A DNA stretch of 64,000 bases, taken from positions 1-64,000 of the forward strand of contig CAZWTK010000002.1 in assembly GCA_964636655.1 (NCBI GenBank), in the 5' to 3' direction. A program made the position numbers and the translations under genes. This document shows positions 1 to 8,044 of this stretch, in pieces (the stretch's first letter is position 1; every line of letters starts with the position of its first letter). Source of the DNA: Fen-549 sp964636655. GTDB taxonomy: Bacteria; Actinomycetota; Thermoleophilia; Gaiellales; Gaiellaceae. The notes beneath the pieces were generated by a model. The model worked only from the letters and a program-made list of their open reading frames with translations. It did no database searches and was not told where the DNA came from.

Positions 1-483
1 GATCGGGCGCCGCAGGTCGAGATGGGTCGCGAAGTCACGCACCAGTCGCGTCCAACCGCTGAGCGTGTACGGGCCCTTGCGCTCGGAGTAGCCAAAGGGC
101 GGCAGGTCGAGCGCATAGACGCGGTGATCCAGCGCCAATCGCCGCATCACCGGCTTCCAGACCCACGAGGGCTCGGCGAAACCGCCCAGGAGGATGATCG
201 GAGCGCCTTGCGAGCCCAGCTCGCGGTAGGCGACCTGCCGCCCGTCGATCTGGACGTAGGGGCCGGGGTAGAGCGCCGAAGCGGGCTTCTGATCCCCGTT
301 GGTGGCCAGGTTGTAGACGAACGAGAAGAGCGTTCCCAGCACGAACAGGCCGAGCAGCACGCGCACCGTCCAGCGCAGCCAGCGCCAGCGGATCAAGGGG
401 CGACCGCGCCTGGCGACGCGCAGCCGAGAGAGCCCATGTTTCAGGTCCTCAGTAGATTCGCCGGTGAGATCGTCGGCGACCAC
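1..483 (-). CDS. alpha/beta hydrolase, membrane-anchored, C-terminus beyond window
   Basis: The reading frame is open from the window edge and runs leftward out of it, so only the N-terminal ~160 residues are seen. A cytoplasmic stretch is followed by a hydrophobic segment (RVLLGLFVLGTLFSFVY) that should be a membrane anchor. Next come an early beta-strand pattern of alpha/beta hydrolases, the oxyanion-type LLGGFAEPSWVW, and ALDLPPFGYSER, which resembles the D-x-x-G-x-G-x-S loop. The nucleophile elbow lies outside the window, so substrate and activity cannot be judged. The start is uncertain: GTG at 483 or 504, neither with a strong ribosome site. Confidence 0.75.
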   Translation of the reverse strand, partial: MVADDLTGESTEDLKHGLSRLRVARRGRPLIRWRWLRWTVRVLLGLFVLGTLFSFVYNLATNGDQKPASALYPGPYVQIDGRQVAYRELGSQGAPIILLGGFAEPSWVWKPVMRRLALDHRVYALDLPPFGYSERKGPYTLSGWTRLVRDFATHLDLRRPI

Positions 484-555
484 TGGATTTGACCCTACCC
501 GCACAAAGTCGGGACGAGTCTTGCGGCTATCCCAGAGGAGACGCGCGCGCGGTCG

Positions 556-1113
556 CTACCAGTCGCGCTCCGCCGTTACGCGTTCGGCACAGCGTGTGAG
601 CGGCGGTTCGGGATCGAGTTGCCGTTTCAGGCGCGCGCGGGCGCGATGCAGGCGCACCCGGACGACGTTCGCCGACGTGCCCATGACCCTGGCGATCTGC
701 TTCGGCGTCAGTCCCTCCCAGGCCGTCATCGTCAGGATCTCCCGATCCCTCACAGAGAGCGCCGCCAGCACCCCACGCAGGGCGTCACGCCGTTCGTCTT
801 CGAGCGGCGTGCGGGCGGGATCGGCGCTGCGCAGCTCGTTGGCCAGGCGTTCCACAAGGGCGTTCCCGGATTGCCGCCGGCTTGCGCCCTTCATCAGAAG
901 GTTGCGCGCGACGCCGAACAGCCAGAGGCGCGCGCGATCGCCTTTCGGAACTTTCTCCAGTTTCTGCCAGGCGATCAGGTAGGTCTCGGCGAGCACGTCC
1001 GCCGCGTCCTCGGCGTTTCGGGAGCGGCGCAGGACGTAAGTGAGTAGGTCGATGCGTGTATCGCGGAAGAGCTGTTCGAAGACCTCCTGCGGATGCACTG
1101 GCACTTCGCTCAC
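556..1113 (-). CDS. ECF-type RNA polymerase sigma factor
   Basis: 185 residues, the normal ECF size. Region 2 is recognised by FEQLFRDTRIDLLTYVLRR and DVLAETYLIAWQ. Region 4 is recognised by the helix-turn-helix EGLTPKQIARVMGTSANVVRVRLHRARARL. The GTG start overlaps the stop of the upstream membrane-protein gene as GTGA, so the two are translationally coupled. The order is inverted compared with usual sigma/anti-sigma pairs because the membrane protein comes first. Its regulon is unknown. It should direct transcription of a stress or envelope response, by family analogy. Confidence 0.9.
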   Translation of the reverse strand: MSEVPVHPQEVFEQLFRDTRIDLLTYVLRRSRNAEDAADVLAETYLIAWQKLEKVPKGDRARLWLFGVARNLLMKGASRRQSGNALVERLANELRSADPARTPLEDERRDALRGVLAALSVRDREILTMTAWEGLTPKQIARVMGTSANVVRVRLHRARARLKRQLDPEPPLTRCAERVTAERDW

Positions 1114-2048
1114 GAGCGTCTTTCGAGTAGGTACTCCTTATAGTGCTGTCGTTCCTCGCTCAGCCAGGCCGTGTCGCGCGCGTGTGCTTCCCTCAGCTTC
1201 CTCCAATCCCAGTCGTAGTCCTGACACCTTCCGCCGTGCTCCTCGGTTATGAGTAGGTGCTCGACCTCGGCACGATCACCCGCGAGCACCGCGTCGCGGA
1301 AGGGCAACACCCATCCGAATAGCGATGCCCTCGACTTCCCGTCTTCACCGGTGGCGGCAGGGTCGAGGTGGGGATCCTCATCTGCGACGGCCTTCCAGCT
1401 CGGTGCCCCCGAGATCACCTTCGAGGCTTCTGTGGCAACCACGGGGTCGCCCGTGATGTCGGCGTAACGCCAGTCCAACACCCACGCACAGAAGGCACTC
1501 ATAGCGAACCAACCGTGAAGGGCGCCACTCGTTTCCACCGTTCCTTTTTCACTCCAGCGAATCTCGTCGGAGATCAGAGAATCGCGCCACGACTCGTATG
1601 CGTCGGGCCAACGTATGTCTGAAGCGACCTGTAGCGCCACGTCACGGAAATCGGAGGCGGTAGGGTCGAGTGCTTCACCCGGGCCGCCCATGTCCACGTA
1701 CGCCTTCAGTCTCTTCGCCTTCTCGGGGCTTGTCTTCGCCGCCTTTGCGATCTCCTGCGGAGTCGGCTGAAAGCGGCCAGTGTGCGCGCTCAACTGGGAG
1801 CCTCCCGCGACCGCTGCGCCTATACCAACCGTCGCGAAACCGATCACGAGCGCTGCACGGGGCTTGCTCATCGAAAGCCGGCGCGTCCACCGAGAGCTCG
1901 CCCGGCGCGACCGACCGGTGATCTCGGCGCCGATCTCGTCCAGCGCGCTCTCGATTCCGTCGCCGGAGAGAGTCGATGGCTCGACCGGATCGCCGGCCTT
2001 CAGAAACGCGTTGAGCTGATCGCCTGACTGTTTCGCGTCGCGCTTCAT
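1110..2048 (-). CDS. single-pass membrane protein coupled to ECF sigma factor (possible anti-sigma)
   Basis: 312 residues with one membrane segment near residues 67-84 (AALVIGFATVGIGAAVAGG), a basic cytoplasmic N-terminus of ~60 residues and a ~230-residue outer domain rich in Trp and charged residues. Start ATG follows a good ribosome site (GGAGGAG). The gene is coupled to the sigma factor by a 4-nt overlap, which suggests an anti-sigma role. I see no HxxxCxxC zinc anti-sigma motif and recognise no family, so the role is inference from topology and context only. Confidence 0.6.
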   Translation of the reverse strand: MKRDAKQSGDQLNAFLKAGDPVEPSTLSGDGIESALDEIGAEITGRSRRASSRWTRRLSMSKPRAALVIGFATVGIGAAVAGGSQLSAHTGRFQPTPQEIAKAAKTSPEKAKRLKAYVDMGGPGEALDPTASDFRDVALQVASDIRWPDAYESWRDSLISDEIRWSEKGTVETSGALHGWFAMSAFCAWVLDWRYADITGDPVVATEASKVISGAPSWKAVADEDPHLDPAATGEDGKSRASLFGWVLPFRDAVLAGDRAEVEHLLITEEHGGRCQDYDWDWRKLREAHARDTAWLSEERQHYKEYLLERRS

Positions 2049-2152
2049 CCGGGCTCCTCCGTCCAGGGGTTCGATCCTACGTCCCTACATCCCGGGAAGC
2101 CGGCGATTCATTACACCCGCGCCGCTCGAGTTTCGGCGCTGTTTCGACGCCA

Positions 2153-2172
2153 TAAAACGCGCGGTCGCGCTT
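2153..2172 (-). terminator. intrinsic terminator of ftsY
   Basis: On the minus strand a 7-bp stem AAGCGCG / CGCGTTT with an ACCG loop overlaps the ftsY stop codon and runs directly into TTTT. This is a compact rho-independent terminator shape. Confidence 0.55.
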
Positions 2173-3121
2173 ACCCCCGAACCAGCGCCTGCGAGAAATC
2201 CCCGGGGTCGAACGGGCGCAGGTCGTCCAGTTGCTCGCCCAGCCCGATCAGCTTCACCGGCAGATCCAGCTCGTAGGCGATCGCCACCGCGACGCCGCCC
2301 TTGGCCGAGCCGTCGAGCTTGGTCAGGGCAACTCCGGTCACACCGACCGCCTCGACGAACAGACGCGCCTGCTGCAGCCCGTTCTGGCCGGTGGTGGCGT
2401 CGATCACGAGCAGTGTCTCCTGTGGGGCGCCCGCGAGCTTGGCAGCGATGACGCGACGAACCTTGGCCAACTCCTCCATCAGGTTGGTCTGCGTGTGCAG
2501 GCGGCCGGCCGTGTCGACGATCACCACGTCGCGGCCGCGCGCCGTGGCGGCCTCGATTGCGTCGAAGGCGACCGCGGCCGGATCGCTACCCTTCTCGCCG
2601 CCGACGAAGTCGGCCTTCGCCCGCTCAGCCCAGATCTGGAGCTGCTCCTCGGCGGCGGCTCGGTACGTATCCGCCGCGGCTACGAGCACGCTGCGACCGT
2701 GCTCGCGCAGAACGCGGGCGAGCTTGCCGATCGTGGTCGTCTTGCCGGTGCCGTTGACGCCGACGACCAGGATCACGCTCGGCTGGGCGGAAAGATCGAA
2801 GGCGCCCGGCTTGTCCATCAACAGCGCGATCTCCTCGGCCAGCGCCTGACCCAGGTCGACAACCTCCACCCGCGCCTCCAGCCGCCGCACCAGCTCGGCG
2901 GTCGCCGGCACGCCGACGTCGCCCGCGATCAGCGCCTCCTCCAGTCGCTCCCAGGCAAGATCGTCGCCGGGATCGAAGGCCGCGGCAGCAATCTGGCCGA
3001 CAAGCGCACGGCGGCTCTTGCCCAGCGAGTCGCGCAGGCGCGAGAGAAAGCCGCGCCGCTCCTCGGCGGCCTCGGCCGGACTCTCCGGCTCGCCAAGCAG
3101 CTCTGACCAGGTTCGACTCAT
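2171..3121 (-). CDS. ftsY: signal recognition particle receptor FtsY
   Basis: SRP receptor GTPase that docks the SRP-ribosome complex at the cytoplasmic membrane for co-translational insertion. 316 residues. It has a very short A region, then the N domain (about 25-105) and the G domain. Visible G motifs: GVNGTGKT at about 121-128, DTYRAAA at 151, DTAGR at 203 and TKLDGSAKGG at 267. It sits at the end of the rnc-smc-ftsY backbone but is separated from smc by a membrane gene and a strong hairpin, so it is probably transcribed independently. Confidence 0.97.
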   Translation of the reverse strand: MSRTWSELLGEPESPAEAAEERRGFLSRLRDSLGKSRRALVGQIAAAAFDPGDDLAWERLEEALIAGDVGVPATAELVRRLEARVEVVDLGQALAEEIALLMDKPGAFDLSAQPSVILVVGVNGTGKTTTIGKLARVLREHGRSVLVAAADTYRAAAEEQLQIWAERAKADFVGGEKGSDPAAVAFDAIEAATARGRDVVIVDTAGRLHTQTNLMEELAKVRRVIAAKLAGAPQETLLVIDATTGQNGLQQARLFVEAVGVTGVALTKLDGSAKGGVAVAIAYELDLPVKLIGLGEQLDDLRPFDPGDFSQALVRG

Positions 3122-3190
3122 CGATAGCGCAAGCGTAGTCGAGGCCGGGTCTCGATTCGTGTTCGCAACGAGGTGAGCTGTCCTTGAAAC

Positions 3191-3220
3191 GCTCGAGCGG
3201 CCCGAACGGGCCGCTCGAGC
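3191..3220 (-). terminator. strong hairpin between membrane gene and ftsY
   Basis: A perfect 13-bp inverted repeat (arms 3191-3203 and 3208-3220) with a GAAC loop lies between two minus-strand genes. There is no long U tract on the minus strand, so it is either a GC-driven terminator or an RNA-stabilising hairpin. Its placement after the membrane gene favours termination. Confidence 0.6.
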
Positions 3221-3261
3221 TTCCTACACTTCGTCTTCGCAGGGCAAAGAGTCGCTCAGAC

Positions 3262-4044
3262 CTACTTCTTCATCAACTCGGGCAGCTTCACCACACGCGA
3301 TACCGTGAGCGAGATCAGTAGCACGAGGCCGCCGAACAACTCCAGCCACGCACCTGTGCCCATACGGCTGAACGAGCCAAAGGCATCGTGAACGCCCTGG
3401 GCGACCGCCACACCAACCGCGATGCTAGAAACGATCAGTGCGAGATCGGCCAGCTCTGCCTTGCGCGAGTTGACCGCCGCAGCGATGAGAACGGCGCTGA
3501 CGATCACGAGCAAGAGCAGGAGCAAACCGAGGGCGTGCCCCGAGTACGAGGCCTTCCAGTAGGTGACCCCCGACTTGTCGGCGAGCTCCGACCAGATTCC
3601 GATCAGCATCAGCACGAGGCCAACCGCAGCGGCAAGCGTCCAGAGGGTTACGCCCGGCGCCTTCGCGTCCGATCGCCTGTGCCAGAAGGCGGCCGCTCCC
3701 GCGCCAAGCGGAATCAGCACCGCGCAGAGACCGAGCCAGGCACCCCAACTGAGCTTGTCGATGTACTTGAAGGCCATGATCGACGGCTGGTAAAGGAAGA
3801 AGCCGAACCCCGCTGCACCGGCTACCGCCGCCGTCAGGTCAAGATTCGCCTTGCCGAGCAGAAGCGACGCGAGCAGGCAGCAGGCAGCAAGTCCAAGGAT
3901 GATGATCGCCGCGGCCATGACGGTACCGTCATCCGCGTACTTCGCGCTGGAGTTTTCGATCGCCTTCGTCCAGATCGCGATAAAACCGAGGACTACACCG
4001 ACGAGCGCGACGAGCTCACCGATCTTACGTCTCCCCATCTCCAT
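3262..4044 (-). CDS. polytopic membrane protein of unknown function
   Basis: About 260 residues when started at the ATG at 4044, which follows AGAGGAGAAGGAACTA. A longer frame from 4119 is open but lacks a ribosome site. I count about seven to eight hydrophobic segments with short loops and no recognised catalytic motif; the C-terminus is basic (LPELMKK). It is placed between smc and ftsY, which are adjacent in many bacteria, so it looks like an insertion into that neighbourhood. I do not recognise a family. Confidence 0.75.
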   Translation of the reverse strand: MEMGRRKIGELVALVGVVLGFIAIWTKAIENSSAKYADDGTVMAAAIIILGLAACCLLASLLLGKANLDLTAAVAGAAGFGFFLYQPSIMAFKYIDKLSWGAWLGLCAVLIPLGAGAAAFWHRRSDAKAPGVTLWTLAAAVGLVLMLIGIWSELADKSGVTYWKASYSGHALGLLLLLLVIVSAVLIAAAVNSRKAELADLALIVSSIAVGVAVAQGVHDAFGSFSRMGTGAWLELFGGLVLLISLTVSRVVKLPELMKK

Positions 4045-4303
4045 TAGTTCCTTCTCCTCTCTCGAATGCACACTCCCCCGTACAGCGGCGATTATCTCGG
4101 CTACGGCGCCGGGATACAAGCTCCCGTCTCTTCTCGCCCTGAACGAGCTACTAACTCGACCGGGAGGATTCGCCTGCGACGTAGGTACAGACTCAATACC
4201 GTGAGCCCGCCGCGGCTGATACCGGAACGTTTTCTGACCGCCCCTAGATTCCGGCGAGTTCTGGGAGCGCTACAGCCGGCTCGACGACGCTCATGATCGG
4301 TTT

Positions 4304-7300
4304 CTACGCGCTCGCCAGTGCCAGCTCTGGCGCGCGAGGCGTTCGTCGCGAGACAACCTGCGAGACGCCGTCGCCGCTCATGGTCACGCCGTAGAGCAGA
4401 TCGGCCGCCTCCATCGTTCGCTTCTGATGCGTGATGACGACGAACTGGGCTCGGTCGGCGTAGCGACGCAGCAGCTCGACGAAGCGGCCGATGTTGGCGT
4501 CGTCGAGAGCGGCCTCGACCTCGTCGAGCAGATAGAAGGGGCACGGATGCGCGAGGAAGAGGGAGAAGAGGAAGCAGATCGCTCCCAGCGACTTCTCGCC
4601 GCCCGAGAGGAGCGAGAGCTTGCTCACCCGCTTGCCGGCAGGTCGCAACTCGATCTCGATCCCGGCCTCCTCTTCCGTCTCGGGCGCCGCCGAGGCGGCT
4701 GGCTCGGTCAGGCGCAGCTTGCCCTCGCCGCCCGGGAAGAGCGTGGCGGCGACCTCTTCGAAGGTGCTCGAGACGAGCCGGTAGGTCTCGGCAAAGCGGT
4801 GCTCGACGGTCTCGGTCAGCTCGGTGCAGAGCTTCTCCAACTCGGCCAGGCTTTGCTCGAGATCGGCGCGCTGAAGCTCCAACTCCTCCAGTCGCGCCTT
4901 CTCCTCGGCGTACTCCTCCTTGGCCAGCGGATTGACCCGCCCCAGCTCCTCCAGGCGCCTGTGCCCACGCTCCAGCTTGAGAGCAAGCTCTTCGCGATCG
5001 TCGCCCTCGGCCGCTTCCACCTCGCCGCCGCCCAGGCGCCGCTCGGCGTCCTCGGCCTCGGAGTCGAGGCGCGCCAGCTCGACTCCCACCTGTGCCAGTC
5101 GCTCGGACTCGGAGTTCGAGCGGTCGCGCAAGGCTGCTTCCTCGGCACCGAGGCGGCGCAGCGTGGCACCCAGCTCGCCGGCGCAGCCGGCTCCCGCCTC
5201 GACTTGCGCTCGCAGCGGTGCTTCCAGAGGCTCGATCCGATCGGGAATCGCGCTCAGAGCGGCGAGCAGCCGCTCGCCATAGGCGCTCAAGCGGGCGCAG
5301 AACGACTCTGGCGGGTGTGCTCGATCGACGCGCGCCTTGGTCTGCGCCTCTGCGGCCAGGCGCACTCTTTCGCGTGCTTCGCCCGTGACGCGCACGGCCT
5401 CAACCAGCGTCTCCTCCGCCGCAGCGATCTGTTGTGTCAGCACGTCCCTGCGCTCGCCAACCTGCTCGGCTGCGAGCTCGGAGAGCTCGGGCGGATCGTC
5501 GGCGCCCGAGCGGCGAAGCGCTTCCGAAAGACGTTCTCGCGCCCGCGACAGCGCCAGGCGCGACTCGGCCTCGCCGGCGGCCAGCGACTGCAGCTCCTCA
5601 CTCAAACGTGAGACCTGCCCGTGGCTCTGCTCGGTCTTGCGCTGGAGAGGCTCACGCAGGACGGCAGCGGAGCTCTCCGCCGCCTGTAGCGCCTGTTCCA
5701 GACGTGAGCCGCCCGCCACCAGGCGAGCGAGGAAAGCTACGGGTAGCTGACGCCGTCGCCGCGAGGGCTCGACCTCGGCGAGCGCTTTCTGCGTCGTATT
5801 CAGCTCGCGCGCGGCGGCTGCGAGCCTCTTCTCGGCCGCGGCGGCATCGCCGAAGAGTCGTGCCACCTCACTCTCGAGCGAACGGCGGCGCGATTCGAGC
5901 TCGAGCATCAGCGCCTCGGTCGCGCTGCCCGAGAACCACAACTCGCCCCGAGAAGCGTCGTAGCCGTGCCCCTCGCGCGTGACGACGATGCCCGAGCGAG
6001 CCCGGGTGAGTTGCTCGAGCGGGACCAGCCAGATGCCCTCGAGCAGCTTCTTCGCCCTTCTATCGCCCGTGACAAGCTCCACCAGCGGACGGGCACCTGC
6101 GAGCGGTCCTTCCTCCGCCTCGCGCCCTTCAGCGGATGCAAGCACAACGGCCAGATTGCCGAGCCCCTCGCGGCGCGCCTTCTCCAGCAGATCCAGACCA
6201 CGCTTGGGATCCGGTGCAACAAGGGCCGCCGCGCGCCAGGCCAGGGCCGCCGCCACCGCCTGCTCGTAGCCGGGCTCGACCTCGAGCAGTGAGAGCGCCA
6301 GCAGCTCCCCTGCCTCGGCCAGCGCTCTGGCGGCCGGCGGAATGCCCTCTCTTTCGGCGATCGACCGCTCGAGCGTGCTCAGCCGCTCGGCGGCGTGGCG
6401 GGCGCGCTCGCAGAGCCGGTCGCACTCCAGCGCCAGCTCGCGCTCGCGCGCGGCTGCCTTGGTCTCCGCCCGTTCGAGCTCCCGATAGCTCGGTGCCCCG
6501 CTCCGCTCCAGTTCCTCGGTCTCGCTCAGCTCGAGTCGCAAGTGCTCGAGCGATGTGACGAGCGACTCTCGCCGCAAGGAGAGTCTCTCGACGGCCGCTG
6601 CCAGCTCGACCAGCTCACGCCCTGCCGCCTCTGGCAGCGAAGCCGCCTCGGTGAGCTCGCTCTCGACCTTCGTCCTGTTCGCGAGCAGCGAACGCGACTG
6701 CGCTTCGAGCCGCACGAGCTCGATTCGCTCCAGGCCGGCCAGCTCGCGCAAGCTCAGCTGCAGAGCCCGTTCGTTATCCCGCTCGCGGGCTTCGGCCTGC
6801 TCCAGCTCGTCGCGCGCGCGGGCAAGGTCGCGCTCCAGCTCAGCGAGCTCTGCCCCGCCCTCGGCGGAGCCGCTCTCGCGACTGCGCGCCAGCAACGCGG
6901 CGAGCTCCGAGGCCAGACCCTCTACCGCCTCGCGCCTGATCTCCACCCGCTCGAGCGCTCCGCGCAGCCGGTAGAGCCCGGCCAGGGTCGCCTCGCGGTT
7001 GCCGGCGATATCGGTCAGCTCCCGCTCTGCGGCGTCGCGGTCGGCCAGTAAGCGCTCGAGCTCGGCTCGCGTCTGGGTTTGCGCTTCGAGCACGACGGCG
7101 CGCCGCGACTCGGTCTCCGCGCGCCGCTCTGCGACCGAGGCCAAGTCGAGCTGCGCGATCCGAGCCTCCAGCGAGGCGATCTGGCCGCGCAACTTCTCGG
7201 CCCGTTCGGCCGCGCTGGCTTGCATCGCCAGCGGACGCAGATGCTTGCGCACCTCGGCCTCGACGTCGTGAGCACGTGAGACCTGAGCTTCGACGCGTGC

Positions 7301-7843
7301 CAGCTTCAACTCCGCCCGGTGGCGGCGGCGCTTGAACTTGCCCAGCCCGGCGGCCTCCTCGATCAGCGCCCGCCTGTCGGCCGGGCGCGAGGTCAGCACT
7401 TCGTCTACCCGACCCTGGCCGATGATCGAGTGCATGCCGTGGCCGAGACCGAGATCGGAGAGCAGATCGACGAGATCCACGCGACGCACCGGCGCTCTGT
7501 TGACCAGATACTGACCCTCTCCGCCACGCTGCAGCCGCCTCGTGATGGCCAGCTCGCTGTAGTCGAGCGGACCGTCACCGGCCGTGTTGTCGAAGACCAG
7601 CTCGACCTCACAGGCGTCTATCGCCGCGCGCTCCGCGCTGCCGGCAAAGAGCACGTCGTCTGGCTTCTCGGCTCTGAGCTCGCTCGGAGTCAGCGAGCCG
7701 GCCGCCCAGACGATGGCGTCGGAGATGTTCGACTTGCCCGAGCCGTTCGGCCCCACGACGACGGCCACGCCCGGCTCCAGCCGCACCTCGACCGAGTCGG
7801 GGAAGGACTTGAAGCCCTTGACCTTGATCGTCTTCAGATGCAG
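4304..7843 (-). CDS. smc: chromosome segregation ATPase SMC
   Basis: Structural maintenance of chromosomes protein, which works with ScpA and ScpB (both encoded at 59.4-60.8 kb) to compact and segregate the chromosome. About 1,179 residues: N-terminal Walker A (GPNGSGKSN near residue 31), long coiled coils, a hinge about residues 500-640, a second coil, then the ABC signature LSGGEKS and Walker B FYLLDEVEAALDD. No ATG/GTG fits the conserved N-terminus (KTIKVKGFKSFPDSVEV). A stop at 7868-7870 bounds the frame, and the best start is CTG at 7843, six bases after GGGAGG. A GTG at 7786 would delete the first beta-strand, so a CTG start is inferred. Confidence 0.95.
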   Translation of the reverse strand: MHLKTIKVKGFKSFPDSVEVRLEPGVAVVVGPNGSGKSNISDAIVWAAGSLTPSELRAEKPDDVLFAGSAERAAIDACEVELVFDNTAGDGPLDYSELAITRRLQRGGEGQYLVNRAPVRRVDLVDLLSDLGLGHGMHSIIGQGRVDEVLTSRPADRRALIEEAAGLGKFKRRRHRAELKLARVEAQVSRAHDVEAEVRKHLRPLAMQASAAERAEKLRGQIASLEARIAQLDLASVAERRAETESRRAVVLEAQTQTRAELERLLADRDAAERELTDIAGNREATLAGLYRLRGALERVEIRREAVEGLASELAALLARSRESGSAEGGAELAELERDLARARDELEQAEARERDNERALQLSLRELAGLERIELVRLEAQSRSLLANRTKVESELTEAASLPEAAGRELVELAAAVERLSLRRESLVTSLEHLRLELSETEELERSGAPSYRELERAETKAAARERELALECDRLCERARHAAERLSTLERSIAEREGIPPAARALAEAGELLALSLLEVEPGYEQAVAAALAWRAAALVAPDPKRGLDLLEKARREGLGNLAVVLASAEGREAEEGPLAGARPLVELVTGDRRAKKLLEGIWLVPLEQLTRARSGIVVTREGHGYDASRGELWFSGSATEALMLELESRRRSLESEVARLFGDAAAAEKRLAAAARELNTTQKALAEVEPSRRRRQLPVAFLARLVAGGSRLEQALQAAESSAAVLREPLQRKTEQSHGQVSRLSEELQSLAAGEAESRLALSRARERLSEALRRSGADDPPELSELAAEQVGERRDVLTQQIAAAEETLVEAVRVTGEARERVRLAAEAQTKARVDRAHPPESFCARLSAYGERLLAALSAIPDRIEPLEAPLRAQVEAGAGCAGELGATLRRLGAEEAALRDRSNSESERLAQVGVELARLDSEAEDAERRLGGGEVEAAEGDDREELALKLERGHRRLEELGRVNPLAKEEYAEEKARLEELELQRADLEQSLAELEKLCTELTETVEHRFAETYRLVSSTFEEVAATLFPGGEGKLRLTEPAASAAPETEEEAGIEIELRPAGKRVSKLSLLSGGEKSLGAICFLFSLFLAHPCPFYLLDEVEAALDDANIGRFVELLRRYADRAQFVVITHQKRTMEAADLLYGVTMSGDGVSQVVSRRTPRAPELALASA

Positions 7844-8044
7844 AGCGTGCCTCCCGCGGCCGCGCCTCTAGCGCACGAGGGTAGGGCAAAGCTGCTCCGG
7901 CGAATAGCTGCGAGCGCATGCATGCGAGCGGAATTTTGACGAGCGGGTAGGACGGCGCCCGCCCCGCTTTTCGTTCACCGTGCCCTGGCCAGCAAAGGAA
8001 TCGGGCTGAAGGAATCGCGGCCGCGAGCCGATGAGCTTCGCAGC

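Noticed and set aside
2056..2085. GGTTCGATCC resembling a tRNA T-loop
   Set aside because: No matching acceptor, D or anticodon arms nearby; it lies in the promoter region of a protein gene.
4427..5611. Long plus-strand open frame inside smc (394 codons)
   Set aside because: Typical shadow of high-GC coiled-coil coding sequence; Leu/Gln/Arg-rich, no domain, and SMC is unambiguous on the other strand.
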